A stretch of DNA of 64,000 nt from Gilvirhabdus luticola (GTDB lineage: Bacteria > Bacteroidota > Bacteroidia > Flavobacteriales > Flavobacteriaceae), in assembly GCF_032583975.1 (NCBI RefSeq), contig NZ_JAWHTF010000005.1. One strand, given 5' to 3'. The stretch's first letter is position 1. Each line of letters opens with the position of its first letter. Positions 42,290-51,500 of this stretch are shown piece by piece. Made by a program: the position numbers and the translations under genes. A model generated the notes under the pieces. It had not been told where the DNA came from. It was given only the letters and a program-made list of their open reading frames with translations, and searched no databases.

Positions 42290-44112
42290 TGAATTATTTC
42301 AGGCAAATACTTGGCTTTGCAAAGCCCTATAGAGGTTATGCTTTATTAAATATTCTATCAAATATTCTTTACGCCTTGTTTGGTACATTGGCAATGGTAT
42401 CACTATTCCCAATGCTTAACGTACTTTTCGATAAAACCAAAAGACTTGAGGTTAAACCAGAATGGGAAGGTTTTTCTGGTTTGAAAAACTACGCTGAAGA
42501 TTATCTTAATTTTTTCGTAACGCAAAAGGCCAATGACGGTAATGACGATGTACTTATATTTATGGTGATTCTGGTTGTAAGCATGTTTTTACTTAAAAAC
42601 GTATTCAATTATTTGGCCATGTATTTTATTACATTTCTAAGAAACGGTGTTTTAAAAGATGTTAGAAATACTTTATATGATAAAATTGTAAGTCTACCTT
42701 TATCTTATTTTTCTGAAAAGCGCAAAGGTGATACTATAGCAAGAATTTCTAGTGACGTTCAAGAAATACAACATTCTTTTTTGTCAATACTTGAACTTAT
42801 TGTAAGAGAACCATTAATGATAATTTTTACTATCATTATGATGTTTTTGATTAGTGCAAAACTGACTTTTTTCGTTTTTATTTTCATACCAATTTCTGGA
42901 TTTCTTATTTCTTTAATTGGTAAATCATTAAAAAGAAAATCAGATAGAGTTCAAAAAGAACAAGGAAAGTTTTTATCCATTATCGAAGAAACACTTGGAG
43001 GATTAAAGGTTATCAAAGGTTTTAATGCAGAAAAAATCTTTGGAAACAAGTTCAGGGAATCTACAACTCAATTTTTTAATTTTTCTAATACGCTTTTAAA
43101 TAGACAAAATTTAGCCTCTCCAACCAGTGAATTTTTAGGCATTACTGTAATTTCAATTTTACTATGGTATGGAGGTCAAATGGTACTCAAAGAAAAGACT
43201 TTAGATGCTGGTTTATTTATTGTTTATATGGGGTTAGCTTATAATATTTTAACACCTGCAAAGGCTATAAGTAAAGCCAGTTATAGTGTTAAAAAAGGAA
43301 ATGCTGCCGCAGAGCGTGTTTTAGAGATTTTAAATACTACATCTCCTTTGGAAGATAAACCAAATGCTATCACAAAAGAAGATTTTACCTCAAATATTAC
43401 TATTGATAATGTTTTCTTTAAATATGAAGATGAATTGGTTCTAAAGAACTTTTCTATTCAAGTCCCAAAAGGTAAAACCGTTGCGCTTGTAGGTCAATCT
43501 GGCAGCGGAAAATCTACTATTGCAAATCTGGTTACTCGTTTTTATGATGTTACTGAAGGTGCTATTACTATAGACGGAATAGATATTAGAGATTTAAGTA
43601 AAAGTTCCTTACGCTCATTAATGGGTTTAGTGACTCAAGATTCAATCTTATTTAATGATTCTGTAAAGAACAATATTCTTTTAGGAAAACCTAAAGCAAC
43701 TGATGTAGAAATTATCGATGCATTAAAAATTGCAAACGCATGGGAATTTGTTAAGGATCTACCAAATGGCATTGATACAAACATAGGTGATTCTGGAAAC
43801 AAATTATCTGGCGGACAAAAGCAAAGATTAAGCATTGCGCGTGCAGTACTTAAAAACCCACCGATAATGATTCTTGATGAAGCAACTTCTGCCCTTGATA
43901 CAGAAAGTGAGCGTCTTGTACAAGTGGCTCTCGAAAACATGATGAAAAATAGAACTTCCATTGTTATTGCTCATAGGTTATCTACTATTCAAAATGCTGA
44001 CAATATAATCGTTATGCAAAAAGGTGAAATTGTAGAACAAGGTACTCACATAGAGCTACTCCAAAAAAATACAGTTTATAAAAAACTAGTAGAAATGCAA
44101 AGTTTCGATTAG
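42289..44112 (+). CDS. MsbA-like ABC exporter (fused permease and ATPase)
   Basis: A 607-residue half-transporter. The membrane domain covers about 1-330 with six helices; the nucleotide-binding domain about 360-600 contains Walker A GQSGSGKST, signature LSGGQKQRLSIARA, Walker B IMILDEATSALD and the switch histidine IAHRLST. It would dimerise to export lipid A-like or other lipids across the inner membrane. Coupling to the mutase gene and nearness to a polyprenyl-phosphate glycosyltransferase fit a lipid or glycolipid substrate. Followed by a terminator. Confidence 0.92.
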   Translation: MNYFRQILGFAKPYRGYALLNILSNILYALFGTLAMVSLFPMLNVLFDKTKRLEVKPEWEGFSGLKNYAEDYLNFFVTQKANDGNDDVLIFMVILVVSMFLLKNVFNYLAMYFITFLRNGVLKDVRNTLYDKIVSLPLSYFSEKRKGDTIARISSDVQEIQHSFLSILELIVREPLMIIFTIIMMFLISAKLTFFVFIFIPISGFLISLIGKSLKRKSDRVQKEQGKFLSIIEETLGGLKVIKGFNAEKIFGNKFRESTTQFFNFSNTLLNRQNLASPTSEFLGITVISILLWYGGQMVLKEKTLDAGLFIVYMGLAYNILTPAKAISKASYSVKKGNAAAERVLEILNTTSPLEDKPNAITKEDFTSNITIDNVFFKYEDELVLKNFSIQVPKGKTVALVGQSGSGKSTIANLVTRFYDVTEGAITIDGIDIRDLSKSSLRSLMGLVTQDSILFNDSVKNNILLGKPKATDVEIIDALKIANAWEFVKDLPNGIDTNIGDSGNKLSGGQKQRLSIARAVLKNPPIMILDEATSALDTESERLVQVALENMMKNRTSIVIAHRLSTIQNADNIIVMQKGEIVEQGTHIELLQKNTVYKKLVEMQSFD

Positions 44113-44120
44113 TCCAATAA

Positions 44121-44154
44121 AAAAAAGGATAGAGTGACCAAGTTCTATCCTTTT
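44121..44154 (+). terminator. Intrinsic terminator after the ABC exporter
   Basis: Stem AAAAGGATAGA/TCTATCCTTTT (44123-44133 with 44144-44154) with a 10-base loop. The following 240 bases before the sigma gene hold no gene that I can see. Confidence 0.75.
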
Positions 44155-44395
44155 GAATTCATTGCTAGATTTGGGGCTCTAACAACATATTGGTAGGTTT
44201 AGTGATGTAAACATAAAACAAAAAAATCTATAAAACAAGAAAAAAATGCATTTTATCGATATTTTTATACACTTAATCGATTATATTATTATTAATATTC
44301 TGATTTTCAACTTTTTGTGTTTTAACAGAAAAATGAATATCTTTTTGCTTTTAAACCTTCTTTTTAAGAATAAGTCTTAATTTAAACTACTTAAC

Positions 44396-44938
44396 GTGAC
44401 GGATGAGCTAGAGCTTATAGAACAACTTAATTCTTCTGAACATAAAGATCAAGCTTTTAGAGAGTTAGTTACACAATACAAAGAACGCTTGTACTGGCAC
44501 ATCAGGAATATTGTCAAGTCTCACCCAGATGCTGACGATGTTTTGCAAAACACATTTATAAAAGTTTTTAAAAATATTCATAACTTTAAAGGAGAAAGCA
44601 AATTGTACTCTTGGATGTACAGAATTGCAACTAATGAATCTATTACATTTATTAATAAAAAAGCAAATAGATTACAGATAACTAACGAAGAAGTTCAACA
44701 ACTAGCCATAAATAAATTAACAACAGATGTTTACTTTGAAGGTGATGAGGCACAATTAAAATTACAGCAGGCTATTGCCACTTTACCTCATAAACAACAA
44801 CTAGTTTTTAATATGAAATATTTTGAAGATTTAAAATATAAAGAAATGTCCGAAATATTAAAAACAAGTGAAGGAGCATTAAAGGCTTCCTACCATATTG
44901 CTGTAAAAAAAATTGAGGACTATTTAATCAATATTTAA
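44396..44938 (+). CDS. ECF-type RNA polymerase sigma factor
   Basis: A 180-residue ECF sigma factor read from GTG at 44396. Region 2 lies at about 20-90 with HPDADDVLQNTFIKVFKNIHNFKGESKLYSWMYRIATNE split over its helices. Region 4 is at about 125-175 with LPHKQQLVFNMKYFEDLKYKEMSEILKTSEGALKAS. It heads a second sigma operon in the window, followed by a membrane protein with a duplicated motif and a CpxP-like secreted protein. Confidence 0.92.
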   Translation: MTDELELIEQLNSSEHKDQAFRELVTQYKERLYWHIRNIVKSHPDADDVLQNTFIKVFKNIHNFKGESKLYSWMYRIATNESITFINKKANRLQITNEEVQQLAINKLTTDVYFEGDEAQLKLQQAIATLPHKQQLVFNMKYFEDLKYKEMSEILKTSEGALKASYHIAVKKIEDYLINI

Positions 44939-44970
44939 ACCTTTGATCAAAAAATAAGTCTTACTTAATA

Positions 44971-45459
44971 ATGAAGAAGTACAATCTTAAAAATATCAAA
45001 TATTCAGGGTTTAAAACTCCACAAGATTATTTTGAAACGTTTGAAGCTTCTGTTTTAAACCAAGATAAGATTAAATGTTCTGGAAGTGGTTTTAAAGTGC
45101 CTCAAGGTTATTTTGAAACTATTGAAGATACTATCTTAAATAAAGTTCATCAAAAAGACAACAAAGTTATTCAACTATTCAACAAAAAAACGATAATTAC
45201 GAGCTTAAGTATTGCTGCTTCAATTTTATTGTTATTTAATCTTTCCATTTTTAAAAAGCAAATAACTTTTGATTCATTAGATAATGAAACTTTAGAAAAC
45301 TTTGTATTAAATGAAGATTTAGAATCTTCAGATATTGCAAATCTTATTACTAACACAGATGAATTATCCAGTACAGCCATAGCAGAGTCTGTAAGCGATA
45401 TATTGTTAGAAGATTTTTTACTCAATACTGAAGATGTAGAAGATTTTCTTTCTGAATAA
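44971..45459 (+). CDS. Membrane protein with duplicated GFKxPQxYFET motif, candidate anti-sigma
   Basis: A 162-residue protein, 32 bases after the sigma stop. The cytoplasmic N-terminus holds two tandem copies of an 18-residue unit: GFKTPQDYFETFEASVLN (about 11-28) and GFKVPQGYFETIEDTILN (about 39-56). One transmembrane segment lies at about 70-88 (ITSLSIAASILLLFNLSIF), followed by an acidic periplasmic tail rich in E, D and L. The genetic position and topology suggest an anti-sigma factor; the repeat may be the sigma-binding part, which is inference. Confidence 0.72.
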   Translation: MKKYNLKNIKYSGFKTPQDYFETFEASVLNQDKIKCSGSGFKVPQGYFETIEDTILNKVHQKDNKVIQLFNKKTIITSLSIAASILLLFNLSIFKKQITFDSLDNETLENFVLNEDLESSDIANLITNTDELSSTAIAESVSDILLEDFLLNTEDVEDFLSE

Positions 45460-45471
45460 ATTTTTAATAAA

Positions 45472-45903
45472 ATGAAAAAAAACATCATTCTTATCTCACT
45501 CATTTTAGCTTCCTCTTTAGGATTTTCCCAGGATAAAGAAGAACGTATCAAAGCTCTTAAAGTAGCTATGATTACAGAAAAATTGAGCTTTTCGGGAGAT
45601 GAGGCCCAAAGCTTTTGGCCAATATATAATGCTTTTCAAGACAGTAATAGAGCGATGAAAAATGCGATTCACGAAAAAAGAAAAGCAATAGATTATGCAA
45701 CTTTAAGTGAAGCAGATGCTAAATCAATTTTAAAGGAAATAACCATACTTTCTAATAAACGTCATGATCTTTATAATGAATTTATTTCTGATATAACAAA
45801 AGTCATTCCTGCTAAAAAAGTGTTGTTACTCAAAGAAGCAGAGAATGAATTCAAACATAAAATGTTTGAAGAATACAAAAAGAGAAAAAAGACAGGGCAT
45901 TAA
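45472..45903 (+). CDS. Secreted CpxP/Spy-like sensor protein of the ECF sigma operon
   Basis: A 143-residue protein with a signal peptide (about 1-18, ending GFSQ) and an all-helical charged body. The segments RIKALKVAMITEKLSFSGDEAQSFWPIYNAF and ILSNKRHDLYNEFISDITKVIPAKKVLLLKEAE (each continuous here in two parts) resemble the group annotated as sensor of ECF-type sigma factor, related to Spy/CpxP. It lies 12 bases after the membrane protein and probably reports the periplasmic state to it. Confidence 0.8.
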   Translation: MKKNIILISLILASSLGFSQDKEERIKALKVAMITEKLSFSGDEAQSFWPIYNAFQDSNRAMKNAIHEKRKAIDYATLSEADAKSILKEITILSNKRHDLYNEFISDITKVIPAKKVLLLKEAENEFKHKMFEEYKKRKKTGH

Positions 45904-45926
45904 TTTTTCCTTTGTTTATATATTTT

Positions 45927-45953
45927 AAAAAGACGTTTAAAAATGTCTTTTTT
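45927..45953 (+). terminator. Weak intrinsic terminator
   Basis: AAAAAGAC-type stem (45927-45938) pairs with 45941-45952 with one G-T wobble, ending in a T-run. It closes the second sigma operon. Confidence 0.55.
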
Positions 45954-46048
45954 ATTTTTATAGATTCTTGTATCTCTGCAACTCATTCATTTTAATACTG
46001 GAGAATCAATAATCCAGACAAACAATTTACAAATCAACATTTTAAACC

Positions 46049-46056
46049 TATCTTTG
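46049..46056 (+). promoter_or_regulatory. Candidate -7 box for the rRNA methyltransferase gene
   Basis: TATCTTTG matches TAnnTTTG and lies 18 bases before the start at 46075. Confidence 0.45.
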
Positions 46057-46074
46057 CGAACTTAAATTTTCAAA

Positions 46075-47289
46075 ATGCGATTACACAGAAATTTATGTTT
46101 TGCTACTATAGATGGCTTAACAAAAATATTTAATGAAGGAGACTATGCAGATAAGGTGATTCAGCAACTTTTAAAACGAGACAAACGTTGGGGAAGTCGT
46201 GATAGGGCATTTGTAGCCGAAACCACATACGATATTGTACGTTGGAAACGGTTATATGCTGAAATTGCTGAAGTTAAAGAGCCTTTTGATAGAGATAATC
46301 TGTGGCGCATGTTTGCAGTTTGGGGAACTCTAAAAGGTATTAAATTACCTGATTGGAAGTATTTTGAAAACACCCCTACAAGAAAAATTAAAGGACGTTT
46401 TGATGAACTTTCAAAAATAAGAAAGTTCAGAGAATCCATTCCAGATTGGCTAGATGATTTAGGAGAGGATGAACTGGGAAATGCAATTTGGACCAAAGAA
46501 ATTGAAGCATTAAACCAACAAGCTGATGTTATTTTAAGAGTAAACTCCTTAAAAACATCCAAAGAAAAACTACAAGCAGAATTATTTGACCTTGATATTG
46601 AAACCGAGTTTTTAAAAGATTACCCAAATGCTTTAAAATTAAAAGAACGTGCAAATGTCTTTCAAACCGAAGCCTTTAAAAATGGTTTGTTTGAAGTACA
46701 AGATGCATCTTCTCAACTGGTTGCAGAATTTTTAAACGTAAAACCCGGAATGCGTGTTGTTGATGCATGTGCAGGAGCTGGCGGTAAAACATTGCATTTG
46801 GCCTCTTTAATGGAAAACAAAGGTCAAATAATTGCATTAGATATCTATGGCAATAAACTTAACGAATTGAAGCGCCGTGCCAAACGAAATGGAGCACATA
46901 ATATAGAAACTCGTTTAATAGACTCTACTAAAGTCATTAAAAAATTATATGATAAAGTAGATCGTGTCTTAATAGATGCTCCATGTTCTGGTCTTGGTGT
47001 TTTAAGGAGAAATCCCGATGCTAAATGGAAACTTCAACCAGAGTTTATTGAAAATATAAAAATAACACAACAAGAAATTTTAAGACAATATTCTCAAATG
47101 GTAAAAGCAGATGGACAATTAGTTTATGCTACATGTTCAATTTTAGCATCTGAAAATCAAGAACAAGTTGAAAAGTTTTTAAGTTCAGAATCAGGAAAAG
47201 ATTTTACCTTTGTAACAGATAAAAAAATATTGGCTCATAAATCTGGTTTTGATGGATTTTATATGGCCTTACTACAAAAGAAAAATTAA
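46075..47289 (+). CDS. RsmB/F-type 16S rRNA (cytosine-C5) methyltransferase
   Basis: A 404-residue NOL1/NOP2/Sun family enzyme. The N-terminal helical part (about 1-120) resembles NusB-like modules; the catalytic domain (about 200-400) has SAM motif I VVDACAGAGGKTLHLASLM, DAPCSGLGVLRRNPDAKWK and YATCSILASENQEQ. The two conserved cysteines of m5C methyltransferases, in the PC and TC motifs, are both present. It modifies a cytosine of 16S rRNA. The stop shares its last base with the next start. Confidence 0.9.
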   Translation: MRLHRNLCFATIDGLTKIFNEGDYADKVIQQLLKRDKRWGSRDRAFVAETTYDIVRWKRLYAEIAEVKEPFDRDNLWRMFAVWGTLKGIKLPDWKYFENTPTRKIKGRFDELSKIRKFRESIPDWLDDLGEDELGNAIWTKEIEALNQQADVILRVNSLKTSKEKLQAELFDLDIETEFLKDYPNALKLKERANVFQTEAFKNGLFEVQDASSQLVAEFLNVKPGMRVVDACAGAGGKTLHLASLMENKGQIIALDIYGNKLNELKRRAKRNGAHNIETRLIDSTKVIKKLYDKVDRVLIDAPCSGLGVLRRNPDAKWKLQPEFIENIKITQQEILRQYSQMVKADGQLVYATCSILASENQEQVEKFLSSESGKDFTFVTDKKILAHKSGFDGFYMALLQKKN

Positions 47290-48419
47290 TGAAACATATT
47301 TACTTTCTATTTTTATTGACCTCTTTTTTAAGTTTTGCCCAACCAACTGGTTACTATGATTGGGCGAACGGAAGAAATGGATACCCTTTAAAAACCGCAT
47401 TAAAAGAAATTATTGATGCAAATAACGATGGTCTTTCAACAGAATATTTATCTGTTGATAATGGCTATGGCGGACTGTATATTACTTATGAAACATCAGA
47501 CAGAGATAACTATTTTGAAGATAATGGTACTGTTTTAGATATGTATTCAGAAAGAGTTGACAGTGACGGCAATAATTTAGCAGACAATTACGAATATACC
47601 TATGAAATTGAAAACCCTGACGATAGGGATTCTGGTTCTGGAGGTACATCAGAAGGCGAATATTATAATAGAGAGCACGTGATACCTCAATCAGTTTTTG
47701 ATTCTGATGACCCAATGAGAAATGATGCTCATTTTGTAATTCCTTCAGATAAATTTGTAAATGCTCAACGAGGTAATTTTCCATTTGGAGTTGTTGATTC
47801 ACCAGATTGGACATCAACAAATGGTTCTAAAAGAGGAAACAATTTGAATTCAGGATATTCAGCTGGTTACACCAATACAGTTTTTGAACCAATTGATGAG
47901 TTTAAAGGCGATATTGCTAGAATGTTTTTCTATTTTGTAACTAGATATGAAGACGATATTACAGGCTTTAACACTTATGATATGTTTGATGGTTCAAGCG
48001 ATAAAGTTTTTAATCAAACCTTTCTAAATATTTTGTACCAATGGCATTTAGATGACCCAGTTTCAATAAGAGAGCAAGATAGAAACAACGCCATTTTTGC
48101 AAGGCAAAATAACCGTAATCCTTTTATAGACCATCCAGAGTATGTTCAGCAAATCTGGAGCGCCTCACTTTCAACGGAAAACAATTATAACTCAATTTCT
48201 GTTAGTATGTATCCAAATCCAGTAAAAAACAATTTACATTTTTCTACAACACAAGATTTGGACTTAATTATATATGATGTATTAGGAAAAAAAGTCCTCA
48301 TAGAAAAAGTATCATCAGATCAAAATAGTGTTGATGTTTCAAGTTTCAATAAAGGTATTTACTTGGTCAGGCTTATTTCAGAAAATGGGCAAGTCACCAA
48401 GAAACTCATAAAACAATAA
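47289..48419 (+). CDS. Endonuclease I family nuclease with T9SS C-terminal sorting domain
   Basis: A 376-residue secreted protein. It has a signal peptide (about 1-18), an Endonuclease_1 (EndA/NucM) domain at about 25-290, and a type IX secretion sorting domain at about 305-376. The nuclease motif NREHVIPQSVF supplies the catalytic histidine; HFVIPSDKFVNAQRGNFPFG follows. The sorting tail begins VSMYPNPVKNNL and ends GIYLVRLISENGQVTKKLIK. It is likely a surface or extracellular DNase for DNA scavenging. It abuts a cytoplasmic rRNA methyltransferase gene. Confidence 0.93.
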   Translation: MKHIYFLFLLTSFLSFAQPTGYYDWANGRNGYPLKTALKEIIDANNDGLSTEYLSVDNGYGGLYITYETSDRDNYFEDNGTVLDMYSERVDSDGNNLADNYEYTYEIENPDDRDSGSGGTSEGEYYNREHVIPQSVFDSDDPMRNDAHFVIPSDKFVNAQRGNFPFGVVDSPDWTSTNGSKRGNNLNSGYSAGYTNTVFEPIDEFKGDIARMFFYFVTRYEDDITGFNTYDMFDGSSDKVFNQTFLNILYQWHLDDPVSIREQDRNNAIFARQNNRNPFIDHPEYVQQIWSASLSTENNYNSISVSMYPNPVKNNLHFSTTQDLDLIIYDVLGKKVLIEKVSSDQNSVDVSSFNKGIYLVRLISENGQVTKKLIKQ

Positions 48420-48422
48420 ATT

Positions 48423-48450
48423 AAAGCGGCGAATTTGTGTCGCTTTTTTT
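48423..48450 (+). terminator. Intrinsic terminator after the nuclease gene
   Basis: Stem AAAGCGGC/GTCGCTTT (48423-48430 with 48439-48446, one G-T wobble), 8-base loop and a T-run. Confidence 0.68.
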
Positions 48451-48520
48451 ATGTTCAAAACATGGTGAATAACTCACGTATTTTGATGTTATTTTAAATG
48501 AAGTTTACTAGGAAATAAAT

Positions 48521-48528
48521 TAAATTTG
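48521..48528 (+). promoter_or_regulatory. Candidate -7 box for purL
   Basis: TAAATTTG matches TAnnTTTG; 32 bases before the purL ATG. No PurR-type or riboswitch element is seen in the leader. Confidence 0.45.
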
Positions 48529-48560
48529 CACTTTCAATACAATATACAAATTAAAGCATA

Positions 48561-51500
48561 ATGATTCATTTCTTTGGAAACACAAACAGTAAGGTTTTTG
48601 CTGTTCAAACAACAAAAGAATTATCACCTGAAACAATCTCTAAACTTACTTGGTTATTCGGAAATCAACCAAAAATAAATTCGGCGTCACTTGACGCCTT
48701 TTTTGTTGGACCAAGAGCTGCTATGATAACACCTTGGAGTACAAATGCAGTTGAGATTACTCAAAATATGGGGATTTCAGATATAGTGAGAATTGAAGAA
48801 TTTAAAGTTGTTTCAGAAGATTTTAAAGATTTTGATTCTATGATTTCTGAAAAGTTCAACGGATTAAATCAAGAGTCATTTACAATCCATATTGAACCCG
48901 AAGCGATTCTAAATATTGAAGATATATCGGCTTATAATCAACAAGAAGGATTATCGTTAAGTGATGAAGAAGTTGCATATTTAGAAGGTGTTTCAAAAAA
49001 AATAGGAAGACCACTTACCGATTCCGAAGTCTTTGGTTTCTCACAAGTAAATTCAGAGCATTGTCGACACAAAATATTTAATGGCACGTTTGTGATTGAT
49101 GGTGAAGAAAAACCAACCTCACTTTTTAAACTCATTAGAAAAACATCAGAAACCAATCCAAACGATATTGTTTCAGCTTATAAAGACAATGTTGCTTTCA
49201 TAAAAGGCCCAATTGTAGAGCAGTTTGCACCAAAACGTGCCGATGTTCCTGATTATTATACTACTGAAAATTTTGAATCGGTTATTTCTCTTAAAGCAGA
49301 GACTCATAATTTTCCAACAACCGTTGAACCTTTTAATGGTGCTGCAACAGGTTCTGGTGGTGAAATTCGCGATAGACTTGCTGGTGGTAAAGGTTCATTA
49401 CCACTGGCGGGAACAGCGGTTTACATGACTTCCTATTCGCGTTTAGAAGACAACAGACCTTGGGAAAAATGCATAAAAGAACGTGATTGGTTATATCAAA
49501 CTCCAATTGATATATTAATAAAGGCTTCAAATGGAGCTTCAGATTTTGGAAACAAATTTGGACAACCTCTTATTTGTGGTTCGGTCTTAACTTTTGAACA
49601 CGAAGAACATGCCCGTAAATTAGGTTACGACAAAGTCATAATGCAAGCCGGAGGTATTGGCTATGGAAAGGCAGATCAAGCACTTAAAAACACGCCTAAA
49701 GAAGGTGATAAAATTGTAATTCTTGGTGGTGAAAACTACAGAATCGGAATGGGTGGCGCTGCTGTTTCAAGTGCTGATACAGGCGAATTTGCTTCAGGCA
49801 TCGAACTAAATGCTGTACAACGTTCTAACCCAGAAATGCAAAAACGCGCTGCAAATGCAATTCGTGGTATGGTTGAAAGTAAGGAGAATTTTATTGTCTC
49901 AATTCACGATCATGGTGCAGGTGGGCATTTAAATTGCTTATCTGAATTGGTTGAAGAAACTGGTGGAAAGATAGATTTAGACAAACTCCCTATTGGCGAT
50001 CCTACATTATCTGCTAAAGAAATTATCGGCAATGAATCTCAAGAACGTATGGGATTAGTGATTGCTGAAAATCATATTGACATATTAAACAAAATTGCAG
50101 ATAGAGAACGTTCACCAATGTATACAGTTGGTAATGTTACAGGCGATAACAGATTTACTTTTGAAAGTAAAACCAAAGGCGACAAACCCATGGATTTAGC
50201 CATGGAAGATATGTTTGGCAGCTCACCAAAAACAGTCATGAATGACGTTTCGATCAAAAGAAATTATGATGATTTAAGCTATAATTCTGAAGATATTTTA
50301 GACTATTTAGATCAAGTTTTACAACTTGAAGCTGTAGCTTGTAAAGACTGGCTAACCAATAAAGTAGATCGTTGTGTTGGTGGAAAAGTAGCTAAACAAC
50401 AATGTGTTGGAACATTACAATTACCGCTTAATAATGTTGGAGTGATGGCACTTGATTATAATGGAAAAGAAGGTATTGCAACTTCCATTGGGCACTCTCC
50501 TATTTCGGGATTAATTAATCCAGTTGCTGGTAGTCGAAATTCAATTACAGAAGCCTTAACCAATATTATTTGGGCACCTTTAAAAGATGGCTTACAATCA
50601 GTTTCCTTATCAGCAAACTGGATGTGGCCTTGTAAAAATGAAGGTGAAGATGCACGTTTATATCAAGCAGTTGAAGCTGTTTCAGAGTTTGCTATAGATT
50701 TAGGAATTAATGTTCCTACTGGAAAAGATTCATTATCCATGAAACAGAAGTATCCTAATGAGGAGGTTATTGCACCTGGAACCGTTATTATTTCGGCAGC
50801 AGGAAATTGCAACGATATTAATAAAGTGATTGAGCCTGTTTTCAAAAGAAATCAGGGAAATATTTATTACATTAATCTGTCGCAAGACAAATTTGAATTA
50901 GGAGGAAGTTCGTTTGCTCAAATTGTAAATAAAATTGGTACAGACGCTCCAAATATAAAGTCTGCCAATTATGTGAAAAATGTTTTTAATTCCATTCAAC
51001 AATTAATTGTGGATGAACAAATTGTTGCCGGACATGATGTGGCTTCTGGAGGATTAATAACTACGTTGCTTGAAAGCTGTTTTGCAGATGTAAATATAGG
51101 CGCGGAATTAGATCTTACTTCTTTAGGAGAAAAAGATTCTGTCAAACTACTTTTTTCAGAAAATGCTGGTATTGTATTTCAGTCAAAAGATAATTCGATT
51201 GAAACTGTTTTAGCAAATGCTAACATCGAATTCTTCAACATTGGTAAAGTAACAGAGTCTGATGTTTTAAGTATAATAAATCACACTGATGTTTTTACAT
51301 TAACCGTTTCTAGATTGCGAGATGTTTGGTATAAAACCTCTTCCCTACTTGACAAGAAACAGACAGCCAATGGTTTGGCGAAAGACAGATACGATAATTA
51401 CAAAAACCAACCGCTTAAATATACATTTCCTAAACATTTTACTGGAAAACTTCCTTTAATTGATTCAAGCAAATCAAGACCTAAAGCAGCTGTTCTTCGT

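Noticed and set aside
44155..44395. Possible small RNA or hidden gene in the 241-base gap before the second sigma operon
   Set aside because: The stretch is very AT-rich, and I see no open frame with protein-like composition, no riboswitch core and no terminator inside it.
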